Source of the DNA: Alphaproteobacteria bacterium
Lineage (GTDB): Bacteria > Pseudomonadota > Alphaproteobacteria > Caulobacterales > Parvularculaceae
Length of the DNA stretch: 64,000 bases
NCBI GenBank assembly: GCA_016125425.1
Contig: WGLT01000022.1
Span: 1-64,000 of the forward strand
Direction of reading: 5' to 3'
The position numbers and the translations under genes were made by a program. The notes beneath the pieces were generated by a model, which searched no databases, had not been told where the DNA came from, and worked only from the letters and a program-made list of their open reading frames with translations. Each line of letters starts with the position of its first letter. Position 1 is the stretch's first letter. This document shows, piece by piece, positions 27,595 through 37,650 of this stretch.

Positions 27595-28974
27595 TCAGGC
27601 AGGCAAAATCAGCTCCGCGCGAAGTCCGCCATTCTTCCGATTGTTGAGCGCAAGCCGGCCGCCATGGTCATGCGCGATCGCCTGCGCGATGGACAAACCG
27701 AGCCCGACGCCGCCGGTTTCGCGGCTGCGCGAAGGATCGCCGCGCCGGAACGGCATCAGCATTTCGCCGATGTCGTCATGGGGAATGCCGGGGCCGGAGT
27801 CGTCGACGCGAATGATGACATACTGGCCGTCGCGATGCGTGGAGACTTCGGCGCCGCCGCCATATTTGACCGCGTTGTCTATGAGATTGCGCACCGCGCG
27901 CTTCAGCGCCACGCGCTTGCAGTGCAGTGTCACAGGCGGGCCGCCTTTGCACGCGACATTCGCGCCGGCGTCCGCCATATCCGAACATATGCTTTCGACG
28001 AGGGAGTCGAGATCGACCAGCGAGCGCTCTTCGCTGCCATAAGCCGAGCGCGCATAATCAAGAAAGGTCGCGATAATGATTTCCATCTCTTCGAGCGCAG
28101 CGAGATATTTTTCGCGCTCTTCATCGTCCTCGAGGGTTTCGGCGCGCAGTTTCAATTGCGTGATCGGCGTTCTGAGATCGTGCGACACGGCGGCCAGCAG
28201 TTCGGTCCGGTTTCTCACCAGACGGGCGATCCGCTCCTGCATCAGGTTGAATGCGTGCGCGGCCCTTGAGACTTCGGCCGGGGCGTCTTCATCGATCGGC
28301 GCGGTTTGAATATCCTTGCCGAGCCGCTCGGCGGCGAGCGCGAAGGCGTTGAGCGGCTGCGTCGCCCGGTTCACAAGCCAGAACGCGATGATTGCGACGC
28401 CGACGACAATCGAGATGAGATAGCCGCCGAGCAGGCCCGGCCATACGGGCAGCTCTCTTGAAATCGCGCCGACGAAATTGAGCCAGAAGCCGTCGGGGTG
28501 GTGGATCGAAATCACGACGATTTCCGCGGCCGTCTCGATCGAGCCGGCCGTTCCCGCGCCGGAGAGTGTCTCCCGTACGGGCGGCTTGATGTTCTCAGGC
28601 AGGGCGCGCGTCAGGGACACCCTTATCTCTTGTCCGGCGAGCCGCGGCAGCAGTCGCCTCAAATAATTGATGACGCGCGCTTCGTTCTCCGACGGCGCGG
28701 CGCTTGGAAGAACGGACGCGTCGCTGGACCAGACGCGGAAGGCGCGGCTGTCCGCGGCGTCGAGCACCGCCTTGCGCCAATCCTCCGGCAAGTGACGCAG
28801 AAGGCCGACGACGCCCGAGGCGCGCTCGGCGATGTCAAACTCCTCAGTCGCCGAGACGACGTCGCTGCGATCCTGTGTGTAAAGCAGGAAACCAATGCCG
28901 TGCGATAACAACAGCCCCAGCACCAGCACGGTGATCATGTGGAAGCGGAGGCTGCGCTGCGGCGCGGGTTTCAT
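27595..28974 (-). CDS. Sensor histidine kinase (EnvZ-like)
   Basis: A 459-residue membrane sensor. One membrane segment lies near residues 13-31 and a second near 182-201, flanking a periplasmic sensing region of about 150 residues. A HAMP domain follows, then the dimerisation domain with phospho-acceptor His265 in AVSHDLRTP, and the ATPase domain with N box (NLIDNAVKYG), DSGPGIP and GGVGLGLSIAQAI. The input signal is unknown. Its ATG overlaps the response-regulator stop (ATGA), so the pair is translated together. Confidence 0.95.
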   Translation of the reverse strand: MKPAPQRSLRFHMITVLVLGLLLSHGIGFLLYTQDRSDVVSATEEFDIAERASGVVGLLRHLPEDWRKAVLDAADSRAFRVWSSDASVLPSAAPSENEARVINYLRRLLPRLAGQEIRVSLTRALPENIKPPVRETLSGAGTAGSIETAAEIVVISIHHPDGFWLNFVGAISRELPVWPGLLGGYLISIVVGVAIIAFWLVNRATQPLNAFALAAERLGKDIQTAPIDEDAPAEVSRAAHAFNLMQERIARLVRNRTELLAAVSHDLRTPITQLKLRAETLEDDEEREKYLAALEEMEIIIATFLDYARSAYGSEERSLVDLDSLVESICSDMADAGANVACKGGPPVTLHCKRVALKRAVRNLIDNAVKYGGGAEVSTHRDGQYVIIRVDDSGPGIPHDDIGEMLMPFRRGDPSRSRETGGVGLGLSIAQAIAHDHGGRLALNNRKNGGLRAELILPA

Positions 28975-29699
28975 GCAGGCGAAACGTCGGGAGTGAAGAG
29001 ATATCCGCCGCCCCAGACCGTCTTGATGATGCGCGGATCTTTTGCGTCATCTCCCAGCTTTCGCCGGAGACGGCTCACCTGAATGTCGATTGATCGGTCG
29101 AACACGACCGATGACCGGCCTTTCGCAAGATCGAGCAGTTGTTCGCGCGAGAGCACGACATGCGCGTGATTGACGAAAACCGAGAGAAGATCGAACTCGC
29201 CGGTCGAAAGGCTGACAATCACGCCGTCTTTGGCGATAAGTTCGCGCCGCGCAAGATCGAGTTTCCAGTCGTCGAAGACGACGCTGCGCGGCTGAGAGCG
29301 CGTTTCATTGGGGGCCGGCTGTTGAGTCCGGCGCAGCACCGCTTTCACCCGCGCGATCAGCTCCCGGCTGTTGAAGGGCTTTGCGATATAATCGTCGGCG
29401 CCCATTTCGAGCCCGATAATGCGGTCGATCTCTTCGCCCTTCGCGGTCAGGAGAATAATGGGCGTCTGTTGTTTCTTGGCGCGCAGGTCGCGGCAGAGCG
29501 CGAGCCCGTCCTTGCCGGGCAGCATGACGTCCAGCACGATCAGGTCGATCGCGCCCCGCTCCATGATGCGAAAGAGTTCGGCCCCGTCGGCGGCGAGGCT
29601 GGTTCGGAAGCCTTCACGCTCGAGCGCGCGTGCGACGAGGAGGCGGATCTCCTTGTCATCGTCGACGACCAGAATGTGCGGCGATTTCTTTGGCGACAT
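28971..29699 (-). CDS. OmpR-family response regulator
   Basis: A 242-residue regulator. The receiver domain has the acidic pair DDD (13-15), phospho-acceptor Asp57 in VLDVMLPG, and the conserved Lys in DYIAKPF. The C-terminal winged-helix domain includes TGEFDLL, LSREQLLDL, DRSIDIQVSRLRRKLGDD and VWGGGYLF. The ATG at 29699 follows AAGGTAAG; the frame is open far upstream but the additional sequence is not domain-like. It is the first gene of the two-gene system with the kinase. Direct repeats at 27131-27147 may be one target. Confidence 0.95.
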   Translation of the reverse strand: MSPKKSPHILVVDDDKEIRLLVARALEREGFRTSLAADGAELFRIMERGAIDLIVLDVMLPGKDGLALCRDLRAKKQQTPIILLTAKGEEIDRIIGLEMGADDYIAKPFNSRELIARVKAVLRRTQQPAPNETRSQPRSVVFDDWKLDLARRELIAKDGVIVSLSTGEFDLLSVFVNHAHVVLSREQLLDLAKGRSSVVFDRSIDIQVSRLRRKLGDDAKDPRIIKTVWGGGYLFTPDVSPA

Positions 29700-29910
29700 C
29701 TTACCTTTCGGCGCGGTTGCTGGAGAATCGACGCAATAAACACGGATGAAGACCTGCGGGCAATCGAGCGCTATGCGCGATTTCGTAACAAAGTATAGCC
29801 TTTGCGTCCGGAATATCGATGCGGCAAGGACTGGCCGCGATGGCCGGTCTCGCTGATTTCTGAGACAGATGTTTATCGGGCGATTGAGCGGGCGATCGGG
29901 AGATTGAAAG

Positions 29911-30483
29911 ATGCGCAAGCTTTTGGCGAGTGCGGCGGCGCTGGCGAGCCTGGCCGCCTGCGCGAAGGAAGCCGCCACCGCGCCGGCCGCGCCGGCCGAA
30001 AACAAGACGCACGGCGTTGCGGTCGTGACGCATGCGCCGGACTCGGCGAAGGGCAGGGCGCTTTTCATCGATAAGGGCTGCGTCATGTGCCATTCGGTGA
30101 ACGGAGTCGGCGGCAAGGCGGCGCCCGCGCTCGACGCCGAGATCGGCGCCCCGCCGATCGATCCGCTGGATTTCGCCGCGCGCATGTGGGCCGGCGCGCC
30201 GGCGATGATCGAACTGCAATCGCTGGAGCTCGGCTATACAATCTCGCTGACGGCGAGCGATATCGCCAATCTGGCGGGCTTTGCGGGCGATATCGACGAG
30301 CAGCGGAAACTGACCATCGACGCGGCGCCGGAGCCGATGCGCGACTCCCTTCTCAACGAGCGTTTCTGGGAAAAGGAAAACTGGGACGATTTCCTGCGAC
30401 AGGGGCAGGAGGGGTACGGCGAGCCGCCAGCCGATGAGGGGGAGGGCGCGCCGCCGCCGGCCGACGAGACGACGCCCGACTGA
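29911..30483 (+). CDS. Lipoprotein c-type cytochrome
   Basis: A 190-residue exported monoheme cytochrome. The signal MRKLLASAAALASLAAC carries a lipobox, so it is likely anchored in a membrane on the periplasmic side. The heme motif CVMCH lies at about residue 57, with PALDAEIG a little downstream and a likely axial Met in the RMWAGAPAM segment. The C-terminal tail is rich in Glu and Pro. It resembles small electron carriers of respiratory chains. The next gene on this strand, nuoA, is 240 bases away, so co-transcription is doubtful. Confidence 0.85.
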   Translation: MRKLLASAAALASLAACAKEAATAPAAPAENKTHGVAVVTHAPDSAKGRALFIDKGCVMCHSVNGVGGKAAPALDAEIGAPPIDPLDFAARMWAGAPAMIELQSLELGYTISLTASDIANLAGFAGDIDEQRKLTIDAAPEPMRDSLLNERFWEKENWDDFLRQGQEGYGEPPADEGEGAPPPADETTPD

Positions 30484-30725
30484 TTCCGGGCCGATGGGAG
30501 AACGGGGGCGAGGCGGCGGCCCAGAGACACATCCTTGGCTAGACGTTTGAAATATCGCCCAAAAGCCGCGCATCCGGCCGACGTCGGCGCGCTGGGCTTG
30601 GGTCCGCGCCGAGGACCTGCCCGCAAGTTCGGCGAATCGGTTGATGCGTCGCGAAAACGCGTTGCGTTAGAGGGCCTTACTGCCTAGGTTCCGCGCGACT
30701 CGCGAACCCCCTAAGGAGCGTATTC

Positions 30726-31121
30726 GTGGCGACTCCCGAATTTCTGCTGAACTGGCTTCCTATCCTTGTTTTTTTCGGCCTGGCTCTGGCCCTCGGCCTC
30801 GGATTCATGATCGCGCCGGCATTGATCGCGCCCGCTGATCCGGATCCCGAAAAAGTCTCGACTTATGAATGCGGATTCAACGCCTTCGATGACGCCCGCA
30901 TGAAGTTCGACGTCCAGTTCTACATCGTCGCGATCCTTTTCATTATCGTCGATCTCGACGTCGCATTTCTCTTTCCGTGGGCGGTGACGCTGTTCAATCC
31001 GACGCTCGGCGCCGACCGCGCCTTCCAGCTCTTCTCCTTCTGGTCGATGTTCGTCTTCCTCGCCGTCTTCGCGATCGGTTTCGTTTACGAATGGAAGAAG
31101 GGAGCGCTCGAATGGCGGTAG
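30726..31121 (+). CDS. nuoA: NADH-quinone oxidoreductase subunit A
   Basis: A small membrane subunit of complex I at the junction of the membrane and peripheral arms. The 131-residue protein has three hydrophobic segments and the conserved [21 protein letters not shown] block. The start is a GTG at 30726, 5 bases after TAAGGAGCG. First gene of the cluster; it overlaps nuoB by 10 bases. The promoter must lie in the 240 bases before it, which also hold a short GC-rich palindromic stretch (around 30690-30710) but no clear promoter box that I could assign. Confidence 0.97.
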   Translation: MATPEFLLNWLPILVFFGLALALGLGFMIAPALIAPADPDPEKVSTYECGFNAFDDARMKFDVQFYIVAILFIIVDLDVAFLFPWAVTLFNPTLGADRAFQLFSFWSMFVFLAVFAIGFVYEWKKGALEWR

Positions 31122-31672
31122 AAAACGCGCCCTCGCTCAATCTCGCGACCGAGGGGCCGGTCTATTCGCCGACCGCGAAGGACCCGTTTTTCAAGGACCT
31201 GTCAGACCAGCTCGCCGATCGCGGTTTCTTCACCGCGCCGGCGGATGCGCTGATCAACTGGGCGCGCACCGGCTCGCTCATGTGGATGACGTTCGGGCTG
31301 GCCTGCTGCGCGGTCGAGATGATGCAGGCCTCGATGCCGCGTTACGACCTCGAACGGTTCGGTTTCGCGCCGCGCGCGTCGCCCCGCCAGTCCGATGTGA
31401 TGATCGTTGCGGGCACGCTCACCAACAAAATGGCGCCGGCTCTACGCAAGGTTTACGACCAGATGCCGAACCCGCGCTATGTGATCTCGATGGGCTCCTG
31501 CGCGAATGGCGGCGGCTATTATCATTATTCCTACGCGGTCGTGCGCGGCTGCGACCGCATCGTGCCGGTTGATATTTACGTGCCGGGCTGCCCGCCGACC
31601 GCCGAGGCGCTGGTCTACGGCATCCTGCAATTACAAAAGAAGATCCGGCGGGAAGGATCGATCGTGAGATAG
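31112..31672 (+). CDS. nuoB: NADH-quinone oxidoreductase subunit B
   Basis: Carries the N2 iron-sulfur cluster that passes electrons to quinone. The 186-residue protein has the cysteine ligands in [21 protein letters not shown] and [11 protein letters not shown]. The ATG at 31112 lies inside nuoA, 10 bases before its stop, so translation is coupled. A longer upstream reading was rejected because it lies entirely within nuoA. Confidence 0.97.
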   Translation: MAVENAPSLNLATEGPVYSPTAKDPFFKDLSDQLADRGFFTAPADALINWARTGSLMWMTFGLACCAVEMMQASMPRYDLERFGFAPRASPRQSDVMIVAGTLTNKMAPALRKVYDQMPNPRYVISMGSCANGGGYYHYSYAVVRGCDRIVPVDIYVPGCPPTAEALVYGILQLQKKIRREGSIVR

Positions 31673-31748
31673 GGACCGTGCGGTGCGGCGGCCCGGAACT
31701 GGCGGGGGGCCGGCTCGCAGCATCCTTCCGGCCGGAAAGCAATTGGGA

Positions 31749-32354
31749 ATGACCGAAGAAGAACTCAAAGACCTCGGCGAGCATATCGCGGGCGCGATCG
31801 AAAACGACGTGCGCGGCTGGAAAGTCGCGTTCAACGAGCTGACGATCGAAGTCAATGCGGCGCGCATCGTCTCCGTCCTGAAATTTCTGCGTGAGGACGT
31901 GCTCTGCCGGTTCATCGAGCTGATCGATATCACCGCCGTCGACTGGCCGGAGCGCGCCAAACGATTCGATGTCGTCTATCATCTGCTCTCTCTGCACAAT
32001 AATTCGCGTATCCGGGTGAAAGCGCAGATCGGCGAGGACGAAACCATGCCGACCGCGATCGAAGTCCATCCGTGCGCCAATTGGTTCGAGCGCGAAGTCT
32101 TCGACATGTACGGGATCGTGTTTTCCGGCCATCCCGATATGCGCCGCATCCTCACCGATTACGGCTTCGAAGGGTTTCCGCTTCGGAAGGACTTCCCGCT
32201 CACGGGCCATCTCGAGGTCCGTTATGACGACCAGGAAAAGCGCGTCGTCTACGAACCTGTGAGCCTCGTGCAGGACTTCCGCAATTTCGATTATTTGAGC
32301 CCGTGGGAAGGCGCGAAATATGTGCTGCCGGGCGATGAAAAGGCGAAGAGCTAG
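31749..32354 (+). CDS. nuoC: NADH-quinone oxidoreductase subunit C
   Basis: A 201-residue subunit of the peripheral arm (30 kDa family). The signature [29 protein letters not shown] and the ending [11 protein letters not shown] are typical of alphaproteobacterial NuoC. It is separate from nuoD, as expected outside the Enterobacteria, where they are fused. The ATG at 31749 was preferred to an in-frame GTG 66 bases upstream. nuoD begins 2 bases after its stop codon. Confidence 0.95.
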   Translation: MTEEELKDLGEHIAGAIENDVRGWKVAFNELTIEVNAARIVSVLKFLREDVLCRFIELIDITAVDWPERAKRFDVVYHLLSLHNNSRIRVKAQIGEDETMPTAIEVHPCANWFEREVFDMYGIVFSGHPDMRRILTDYGFEGFPLRKDFPLTGHLEVRYDDQEKRVVYEPVSLVQDFRNFDYLSPWEGAKYVLPGDEKAKS

Positions 32355-32356
32355 CG

Positions 32357-33583
32357 ATGCCTGATACCGCCACAATTGTCGAAGAATCGACCTCCGCCGA
32401 AACCGAAGGCGAGCGTCATTTCACGATCAATTTCGGCCCGCAGCATCCGGCTGCGCATGGCGTGTTGCGTCTCGTGCTCGAACTCGACGGCGAAGTCGTC
32501 GAGCGCGTCGACCCGCATATCGGTCTCCTCCATCGCGGCACCGAAAAACTGATCGAATACAAGACCTATCTTCAGGCGATCCCCTATTTCGACCGGCTCG
32601 ATTATGTCGCGCCGATGAATCAGGAGCACGCTTTCTGCCTCGCGGCGGAAAAGCTGCTCGGGATCGAGGTTCCGCGGCGCGCGCAGCACATCCGGGTGCT
32701 CTGGTGCGAGATCGGACGCATTCTCTCGCATCTCCTCAACGTCACGACGCAAGCCATGGATGTCGGCGCGCTAACGCCGCCGCTCTGGGGTTTTGAAGAG
32801 CGCGAAAAGCTCATGGTCTTTTATGAGCGCGTCTCGGGCAGCCGCATGCACGCGGCCTATTTCCGCGTCGGCGGCGTTCATCAGGACATGACGCCGCAAT
32901 TAATCGACGATATCGACGCCTGGTGCGATTCCTTCCCCAAGGTGCTCGACGATCTCGAAACGTTGATCACCGACAACCGCATCTTCAAGCAGCGCAATGT
33001 CGATATCGGCGTCGTCAGCCAGGAGCAGGCGTTCGCCTGGGGATTTTCGGGCGTGATGGTCAGGGGCTCAGGCGTTGCGTGGGACCTCCGGAAGTCCCAG
33101 CCCTATGAGACCTATCCGGAATATGATTTTGACATTCCGATCGGAAAGAACGGCGACTGCTACGACCGCTATCTCTGCCGCATGGAGGAGATGAGGCAAT
33201 CCGTCTCCATCATGAAGCAGGCGATCGAAAAGCTGCGCGCCGAAGGGCCGGGGCCCGTGATGACGACCGACGGCAAGGTTGCGCCGCCGCGCCGGTCGGA
33301 GATGAAACGCTCGATGGAAGCCCTCATCCATCACTTCAAGCTTTATACGGAAGGTTTTCACGTTCCGGAAGGCGAGGTCTACGCCCATGTCGAGGCGCCG
33401 AAAGGCGAATTCGGCGTCTATCTCGTCTCGCAGGGGCTCAACAAACCGTATCGGTGCAAGATCCGCGCGCCGGGCTATTCGCATCTGCAAGCCATGGACT
33501 GGCTCTGCAAAGGCCATCTTCTCGCCGATGTTTCGGCGATCCTCGGTTCGCTCGACATCGTCTTTGGGGAAATTGATCGGTGA
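32357..33583 (+). CDS. nuoD: NADH-quinone oxidoreductase subunit D
   Basis: The 49 kDa-type subunit that forms part of the quinone site. At 408 residues it has the expected length. Motifs seen are [14 protein letters not shown] at the start, [31 protein letters not shown] and the C-terminal DIVFGEIDR, which is the canonical end. Its stop overlaps the GTG of the next gene (GTGA). Confidence 0.97.
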   Translation: MPDTATIVEESTSAETEGERHFTINFGPQHPAAHGVLRLVLELDGEVVERVDPHIGLLHRGTEKLIEYKTYLQAIPYFDRLDYVAPMNQEHAFCLAAEKLLGIEVPRRAQHIRVLWCEIGRILSHLLNVTTQAMDVGALTPPLWGFEEREKLMVFYERVSGSRMHAAYFRVGGVHQDMTPQLIDDIDAWCDSFPKVLDDLETLITDNRIFKQRNVDIGVVSQEQAFAWGFSGVMVRGSGVAWDLRKSQPYETYPEYDFDIPIGKNGDCYDRYLCRMEEMRQSVSIMKQAIEKLRAEGPGPVMTTDGKVAPPRRSEMKRSMEALIHHFKLYTEGFHVPEGEVYAHVEAPKGEFGVYLVSQGLNKPYRCKIRAPGYSHLQAMDWLCKGHLLADVSAILGSLDIVFGEIDR

Positions 33584-33999
33584 CCCAGGTCGAGCTCAGC
33601 ATGAATTACGGGGTCGAAGCCACCGTCGCGGCGGTCGTGATGATCGCCTTCGTGCTGAATTCCGTGTTGAGCATCAAGGCGCGGCATTGCGACGGCGCGC
33701 TCTGGCATGTGCATCTGGGCGCGGCGAACTATGGCGCGCTGTTCGGCGCGGTCATCGGCTTCGTGATCGTGCCCTTGCGCGTTTATCTCACCAACGCCAG
33801 CCTGCCGCCGCAATATGCGGCCGTCTCCGGGTTTTCGGTGCTGGCGATCATGATCGCGCTGCGCCGCGGGCTGATCGGGCGTCTGCCGTTTCTGGGGCCG
33901 CAGGTTAAAGCCTATCGCCGCGCGCTTTTGCGCAAGACGATCGAAACCTCGCAAAAGCAGCTTGATAAGCTGACGCCGAAGCCGGCGGCGGCCGAGTAG
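33580..33999 (+). CDS. Hypothetical membrane protein inserted between nuoD and nuoE
   Basis: A 139-residue protein not recognised as a complex I subunit. Three hydrophobic segments (around [32 protein letters not shown] and [17 protein letters not shown]) are followed by a basic amphipathic tail ending in [10 protein letters not shown]. The GTG start overlaps the nuoD stop (GTGA), and nuoE begins 8 bases after its stop, so it is evidently co-expressed with complex I. Its position suggests an assembly factor or lineage-specific accessory subunit, but nothing in the sequence proves that. Confidence 0.7.
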   Translation: MTQVELSMNYGVEATVAAVVMIAFVLNSVLSIKARHCDGALWHVHLGAANYGALFGAVIGFVIVPLRVYLTNASLPPQYAAVSGFSVLAIMIALRRGLIGRLPFLGPQVKAYRRALLRKTIETSQKQLDKLTPKPAAAE

Positions 34000-34007
34000 A
34001 GGATAAG

Positions 34008-34688
34008 ATGTCCGCACGCAGACCAGCAAAGAACCAGCCCGCATCCTTCGAATGGACGCCTGAAAATCAGGCGTGGTGCGAGCGAGAGATCAAGAAATAT
34101 CCGCAAGGCCGGCAGGCCTCCTGCGTGATCCCGTTCCTGTGGCGCGGGCAAAAGCAGGAAGGCTGGGTGTCGATCCCGATGATGGAGCATGTCGCCCGCC
34201 AACTCGACATGCCTTACATCCGCGTCTACGAGGTCGCGACTTTCTACACGATGTTCAACCTCGCGCCCGTCGGCGAGTTTCATGTGCAGGTTTGCGGCAC
34301 GACGCCCTGCATGCTGCGCGGCTCGAAGGGCCTCAATGAAGTCTGCAAGCGCGTCATCGGCGACGAGATGCATGCGACGCCGGACGGCAAATTGTCGTGG
34401 CTTGAAGTCGAATGTCTCGGCGCCTGCGTCAACGCGCCGGTGGTTCAGGTGTCGACGAAAGAGAGCGATCATTTCTATGAAGATCTGACGCCGGAGATTC
34501 TGGAAGATATTCTCGGCAAGTTCCGGCGCGGCGAACCCGTGAAACCCGGCTCGCAGCACCCGGACCGCCACACTTCCGACCCCGCGGGCGGGGCGAAGAC
34601 CCTCATCGATCCGGCGCTATATGACGGCTCGGCGGCGAGGCCGATCGGCGAATTGCCGAATTCCAAACCGGCCGCGCCGAAGGCATAG
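34008..34688 (+). CDS. nuoE: NADH-quinone oxidoreductase subunit E
   Basis: A 24 kDa-type subunit carrying a [2Fe-2S] cluster; the four ligands sit in CGTTPC and CLGAC. The conserved [15 protein letters not shown] block is present. At 226 residues it is longer than the roughly 170 of E. coli because of a Pro/Ala-rich tail, a feature common in alphaproteobacteria. Followed 38 bases later by nuoF. Confidence 0.96.
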   Translation: MSARRPAKNQPASFEWTPENQAWCEREIKKYPQGRQASCVIPFLWRGQKQEGWVSIPMMEHVARQLDMPYIRVYEVATFYTMFNLAPVGEFHVQVCGTTPCMLRGSKGLNEVCKRVIGDEMHATPDGKLSWLEVECLGACVNAPVVQVSTKESDHFYEDLTPEILEDILGKFRRGEPVKPGSQHPDRHTSDPAGGAKTLIDPALYDGSAARPIGELPNSKPAAPKA

Positions 34689-34726
34689 GCGGCGGACCGC
34701 GCGCATGTGAAACAGGACGCATATTG

Positions 34727-36025
34727 ATGCTTCAGGATAAGGACCGGATTTTCACAAACCTCTACGGGCTTCATGACTGGCGGCTCGAAGGGGCGAAGCA
34801 ACGCGGCGCTTGGAACGGGACCAAAGACATTCTCGCCATGCCGCCGGAATGGATCGTCCAGCAGATCAAGGATTCAGGGCTGAGGGGCCGCGGCGGCGCC
34901 GGCTTTCCGACCGGTCTGAAATGGTCCTTCATGCCGAAGCAGATCGGCGAGCGCCCGCATTATCTCGTCGTCAACGCCGACGAGTCGGAGCCCGGGACCT
35001 GCAAGGACCGGGACATTATGCGTCATGATCCGCATCTCCTGATCGAGGGATGCCTTGTGGCTTCCTATGCGATGCGCGCGCATACCTGCTTCATCTATAT
35101 CCGCGGCGAGTTCGTCGACGAGCGCAATAATCTTCAGGCGGCGGTCGACGAAGCCTATGCGGCGGGGCTTATCGGCAAGAACGCCTGCGGTTCGGGGTGG
35201 GATTTCGATCTGGTCGTCCATCACGGCGCCGGCGCCTATATTTGCGGCGAGGAGACGGCGCTTCTTGAAAGCCTCGAAGGCAAGAAAGGTCAGCCGCGCC
35301 TGAAACCGCCGTTTCCGGCCGGGGCGGGCGTCTATGGCTGTCCGACGACCGTCAACAATGTCGAGTCCATCGCGGTCGCGCCGACGATCATTCGCCGCGG
35401 CGCCGGCTGGTTCAAGAAATTCGGGCGCGACAACAATCACGGCACGAAGGTTTTCTGCATTTCCGGCCACGTCAATCGTCCGTGCAATGTCGAAGAAGAA
35501 ATGTCGATTCCGCTTAAGACGCTGATCGAGACCCATGCAGGCGGCGTGCGCGGAGGCTGGGAGAATCTGAAAGCCGTCATTCCGGGCGGTTCGTCCGTCC
35601 CCTGTCTGCCGGCGCCCGCTTGCGACGATATCCTGATGGATTTCGATGCGCTGAGAGAGGCGAAATCCGGGCTCGGCACCGCGGCGATCATTGTCATGGA
35701 CAAGTCGACCGACATTGTGAAGGCGATCGCGCGGATATCCCATTTCTACAAGCATGAGAGCTGCGGCCAGTGCACGCCCTGCCGCGAAGGGACGGGCTGG
35801 ATGTGGCGCGTGCTCGAGCGCATGGCGGTCGGGAACGCGACGACGGCCGAAATCGACAGGCTGCTTGAGGTCTCGACCCAGATCGAAGGCCACACGATCT
35901 GCGCGCTTGGCGACGCGGCCGCCTGGCCGGTGCAAGGGCTCATCCGGCATTTCCGCGCCGAAATTGAGGAGAGGATCAACAATTACCGCGCCGACCGCCC
36001 GCATGTGGCGGTCGCGGCGGAGTGA
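34727..36025 (+). CDS. nuoF: NADH-quinone oxidoreductase subunit F
   Basis: The NADH- and FMN-binding 51 kDa-type subunit, 432 residues. Visible motifs are [11 protein letters not shown] and [19 protein letters not shown] of the nucleotide/FMN site and [12 protein letters not shown] for the N3 [4Fe-4S] cluster. ATG 34727 was taken over an adjacent TTG. The gene that follows overlaps its stop codon (TGATG) but encodes an YciI-like protein, not nuoG, so the complex I cluster is interrupted here. Confidence 0.97.
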   Translation: MLQDKDRIFTNLYGLHDWRLEGAKQRGAWNGTKDILAMPPEWIVQQIKDSGLRGRGGAGFPTGLKWSFMPKQIGERPHYLVVNADESEPGTCKDRDIMRHDPHLLIEGCLVASYAMRAHTCFIYIRGEFVDERNNLQAAVDEAYAAGLIGKNACGSGWDFDLVVHHGAGAYICGEETALLESLEGKKGQPRLKPPFPAGAGVYGCPTTVNNVESIAVAPTIIRRGAGWFKKFGRDNNHGTKVFCISGHVNRPCNVEEEMSIPLKTLIETHAGGVRGGWENLKAVIPGGSSVPCLPAPACDDILMDFDALREAKSGLGTAAIIVMDKSTDIVKAIARISHFYKHESCGQCTPCREGTGWMWRVLERMAVGNATTAEIDRLLEVSTQIEGHTICALGDAAAWPVQGLIRHFRAEIEERINNYRADRPHVAVAAE

Positions 36026-36339
36026 TGCGCGCGGCGATGACCGAAAAACATTTCATCCTCTTCTACGAATATGCGCCGGACTATCTCGAACGGCGCGGGC
36101 CGCTGCGGCCGGCGCATTTGAAGGCCGCTGAGGAAGCGGTCTCGCGCGGGGAATTGCAGCTTGGCGGCGCGCTCGCCGATCCGCCCGACGGCGGCGTGCT
36201 GATTTTCAAAGCACGCTCGCGGGAGATCGTCGAGAATTTCGCGAAAAGCGATCCTTATGTGCTGAACGGCGTCGTGACGTCCTGGCGCGTGCGGGAGTGG
36301 ACGACAGTGGTCGGCCCCGGCGCTCTGACCAAAATCTGA
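36025..36339 (+). CDS. YciI-like family protein
   Basis: A 104-residue cytoplasmic protein of the YciI-like ferredoxin-fold family. The start HFILFYEYAPDYLERR, the LRPAHL segment with its conserved His, and the C-terminal DPYVLNGVVTSWRVREW are typical. The family binds small ligands and occasionally catalyses simple reactions; the specific role is unknown. The ATG at 36025 overlaps the nuoF stop; a second ATG at 36037 is also possible. It forms a tight run with the GNAT gene two bases downstream. Confidence 0.85.
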   Translation: MRAAMTEKHFILFYEYAPDYLERRGPLRPAHLKAAEEAVSRGELQLGGALADPPDGGVLIFKARSREIVENFAKSDPYVLNGVVTSWRVREWTTVVGPGALTKI

Positions 36340-36341
36340 AT

Positions 36342-36860
36342 ATGACGCGGATTCGCCGAGCCGGACCCGCCGACGCCGAAACGCTCGCCGCCCTTGGCGC
36401 GCGGACCTTCGCCGATACCTTCGGCCATCTCTATCGGCGCGAGGATCTCGAATTCTTCCTGAATAAAAACCATTCGCGGGCGGTTTATGAAACGGCGCTC
36501 GCCGACGACGCCTATGCGCTGTGGGTCGCCGAAAACGACGCCGGCGAAGCGGTCGGCTACGGCGTCGCCGGGCCTTGCAGCCTGCCTGTTCCCGGCCTGC
36601 CGGAGAACTCCGGCGAACTTTCGCGCCTGTATCTGACGAGACAAGCGCAGGGATCAGGTCTCGGCGAGAGTTTGGCGCGGGCGATGCTCGACTGGCTGAC
36701 CGAGAATTTCTCGCATGTCTATCTCAGCGTCTACGCGGATAATCCGCGCGCCCAGCGGCTCTATCAAAAGCTCGGATTCATCAAGATTCACGACTATTTC
36801 TACGAGGTCGGCGAGCATCGCGACCCGGAATGGATCATGGAGCTTCAGCGCGCGGAGTGA
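36342..36860 (+). CDS. GNAT family N-acetyltransferase
   Basis: A 172-residue acetyltransferase. The core includes LSRLYLTRQAQGSGLGESLARA, with the acetyl-CoA pyrophosphate loop (QGSGLG), and a late SVYADNPRAQRLYQKLGFIK motif. The N-terminal FADTFGHLYRREDLEFFL stretch resembles the group that modifies amino acids or peptides. The substrate is unknown. It starts two bases after the YciI-like gene, completing what appears to be the tail of the nuo transcription unit. Confidence 0.88.
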   Translation: MTRIRRAGPADAETLAALGARTFADTFGHLYRREDLEFFLNKNHSRAVYETALADDAYALWVAENDAGEAVGYGVAGPCSLPVPGLPENSGELSRLYLTRQAQGSGLGESLARAMLDWLTENFSHVYLSVYADNPRAQRLYQKLGFIKIHDYFYEVGEHRDPEWIMELQRAE

Positions 36861-36967
36861 ATTCCTCCGCAGGGTGAGCGTCCATTTTGCGGCGCAGCGG
36901 GCCGCCCTGTTAACCACTCGCGATTTGAAACGCGCTATAATGGGGCATCCAGGAACTGGAGGGCCCG

Positions 36968-37114
36968 ATGCGTTATCTGGTCGAGGCGGCGATATTCGCC
37001 GTGATCTTCATTTTGGCGCGGATGGTGTTCGAGAGCAGTTTCATCGCATTTCTCGCAGGCGGCGTCGTCGCCGGAGCGGCGGAGACGATGCGCGGCGTTC
37101 CGCGGAAACGGTAA
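36968..37114 (+). CDS. Small hydrophobic membrane protein (48 residues)
   Basis: A short frame with a good ribosome site (GGAGG, 36958-36962, 5 bases before the ATG). It encodes about two membrane-spanning stretches (YLVEAAIFAVIFILARMVF and FIAFLAGGVVAGAAE) and ends in a basic tail (RGVPRKR). Its stop precedes the convergent msrA by 12 bases. I do not recognise it; the ribosome site and the regular hydrophobic pattern support expression. Confidence 0.55.
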   Translation: MRYLVEAAIFAVIFILARMVFESSFIAFLAGGVVAGAAETMRGVPRKR

Positions 37115-37126
37115 TACGCGGTCCGG

Positions 37127-37642
37127 TCAGGCGCCCTTTTTCAACGCCCATTCCGGGCGGATGAAGTGGCAGGTATAGCCTTCCGGATAACGTTCAAGAT
37201 AATCCTGATGCTCCGGCTCGGCTCTGTAAAACGGACCCGCCGGCGCGATTTCCGTCACAATGCCGTTCGGGAATACGCCGCTCGCTTCGTATTCGGCGAC
37301 GATTTCGCGCGCGGTCTTTTCCTGGTGCGGATCGCGAAAGAAGATCGCCGAACGGTATTGCGTTCCGATGTCGTTTCCCTGGCGATTGAGAGTCGTCGGG
37401 TCGTGGATCTGGAAAAAGAATTCGAGCAATTGGCGATAGCTTGTCTTCGTCCGATCGTACTCGATTTTAATCGCCTCGGCGTGGCCGGTCTTGCCGGTTT
37501 TCACATCCTTGTATCCGGGGTTTTTGAAATCGCCGCCGGTATAGCCGACTTCCGTGTCGACGACGCCCGGAAGCTTGCGGAACAAGTCCTCCATGCCCCA
37601 GAAGCAGCCGCCGGCGAGAATGGCGATGTCGGTGTCCGACAT
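37127..37642 (-). CDS. msrA: Peptide-methionine (S)-S-oxide reductase MsrA
   Basis: Repairs oxidised methionine in proteins using thioredoxin. The 171-residue protein has the catalytic Cys13 in GGCFWGMED and the family blocks [20 protein letters not shown] and [18 protein letters not shown] lies 6 bases before the ATG. It starts 8 bases downstream of trxB, whose product recharges thioredoxin, so the operon pairs a repair enzyme with the source of its reductant. Confidence 0.96.
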   Translation of the reverse strand: MSDTDIAILAGGCFWGMEDLFRKLPGVVDTEVGYTGGDFKNPGYKDVKTGKTGHAEAIKIEYDRTKTSYRQLLEFFFQIHDPTTLNRQGNDIGTQYRSAIFFRDPHQEKTAREIVAEYEASGVFPNGIVTEIAPAGPFYRAEPEHQDYLERYPEGYTCHFIRPEWALKKGA

Positions 37643-37650
37643 AAAATCTC

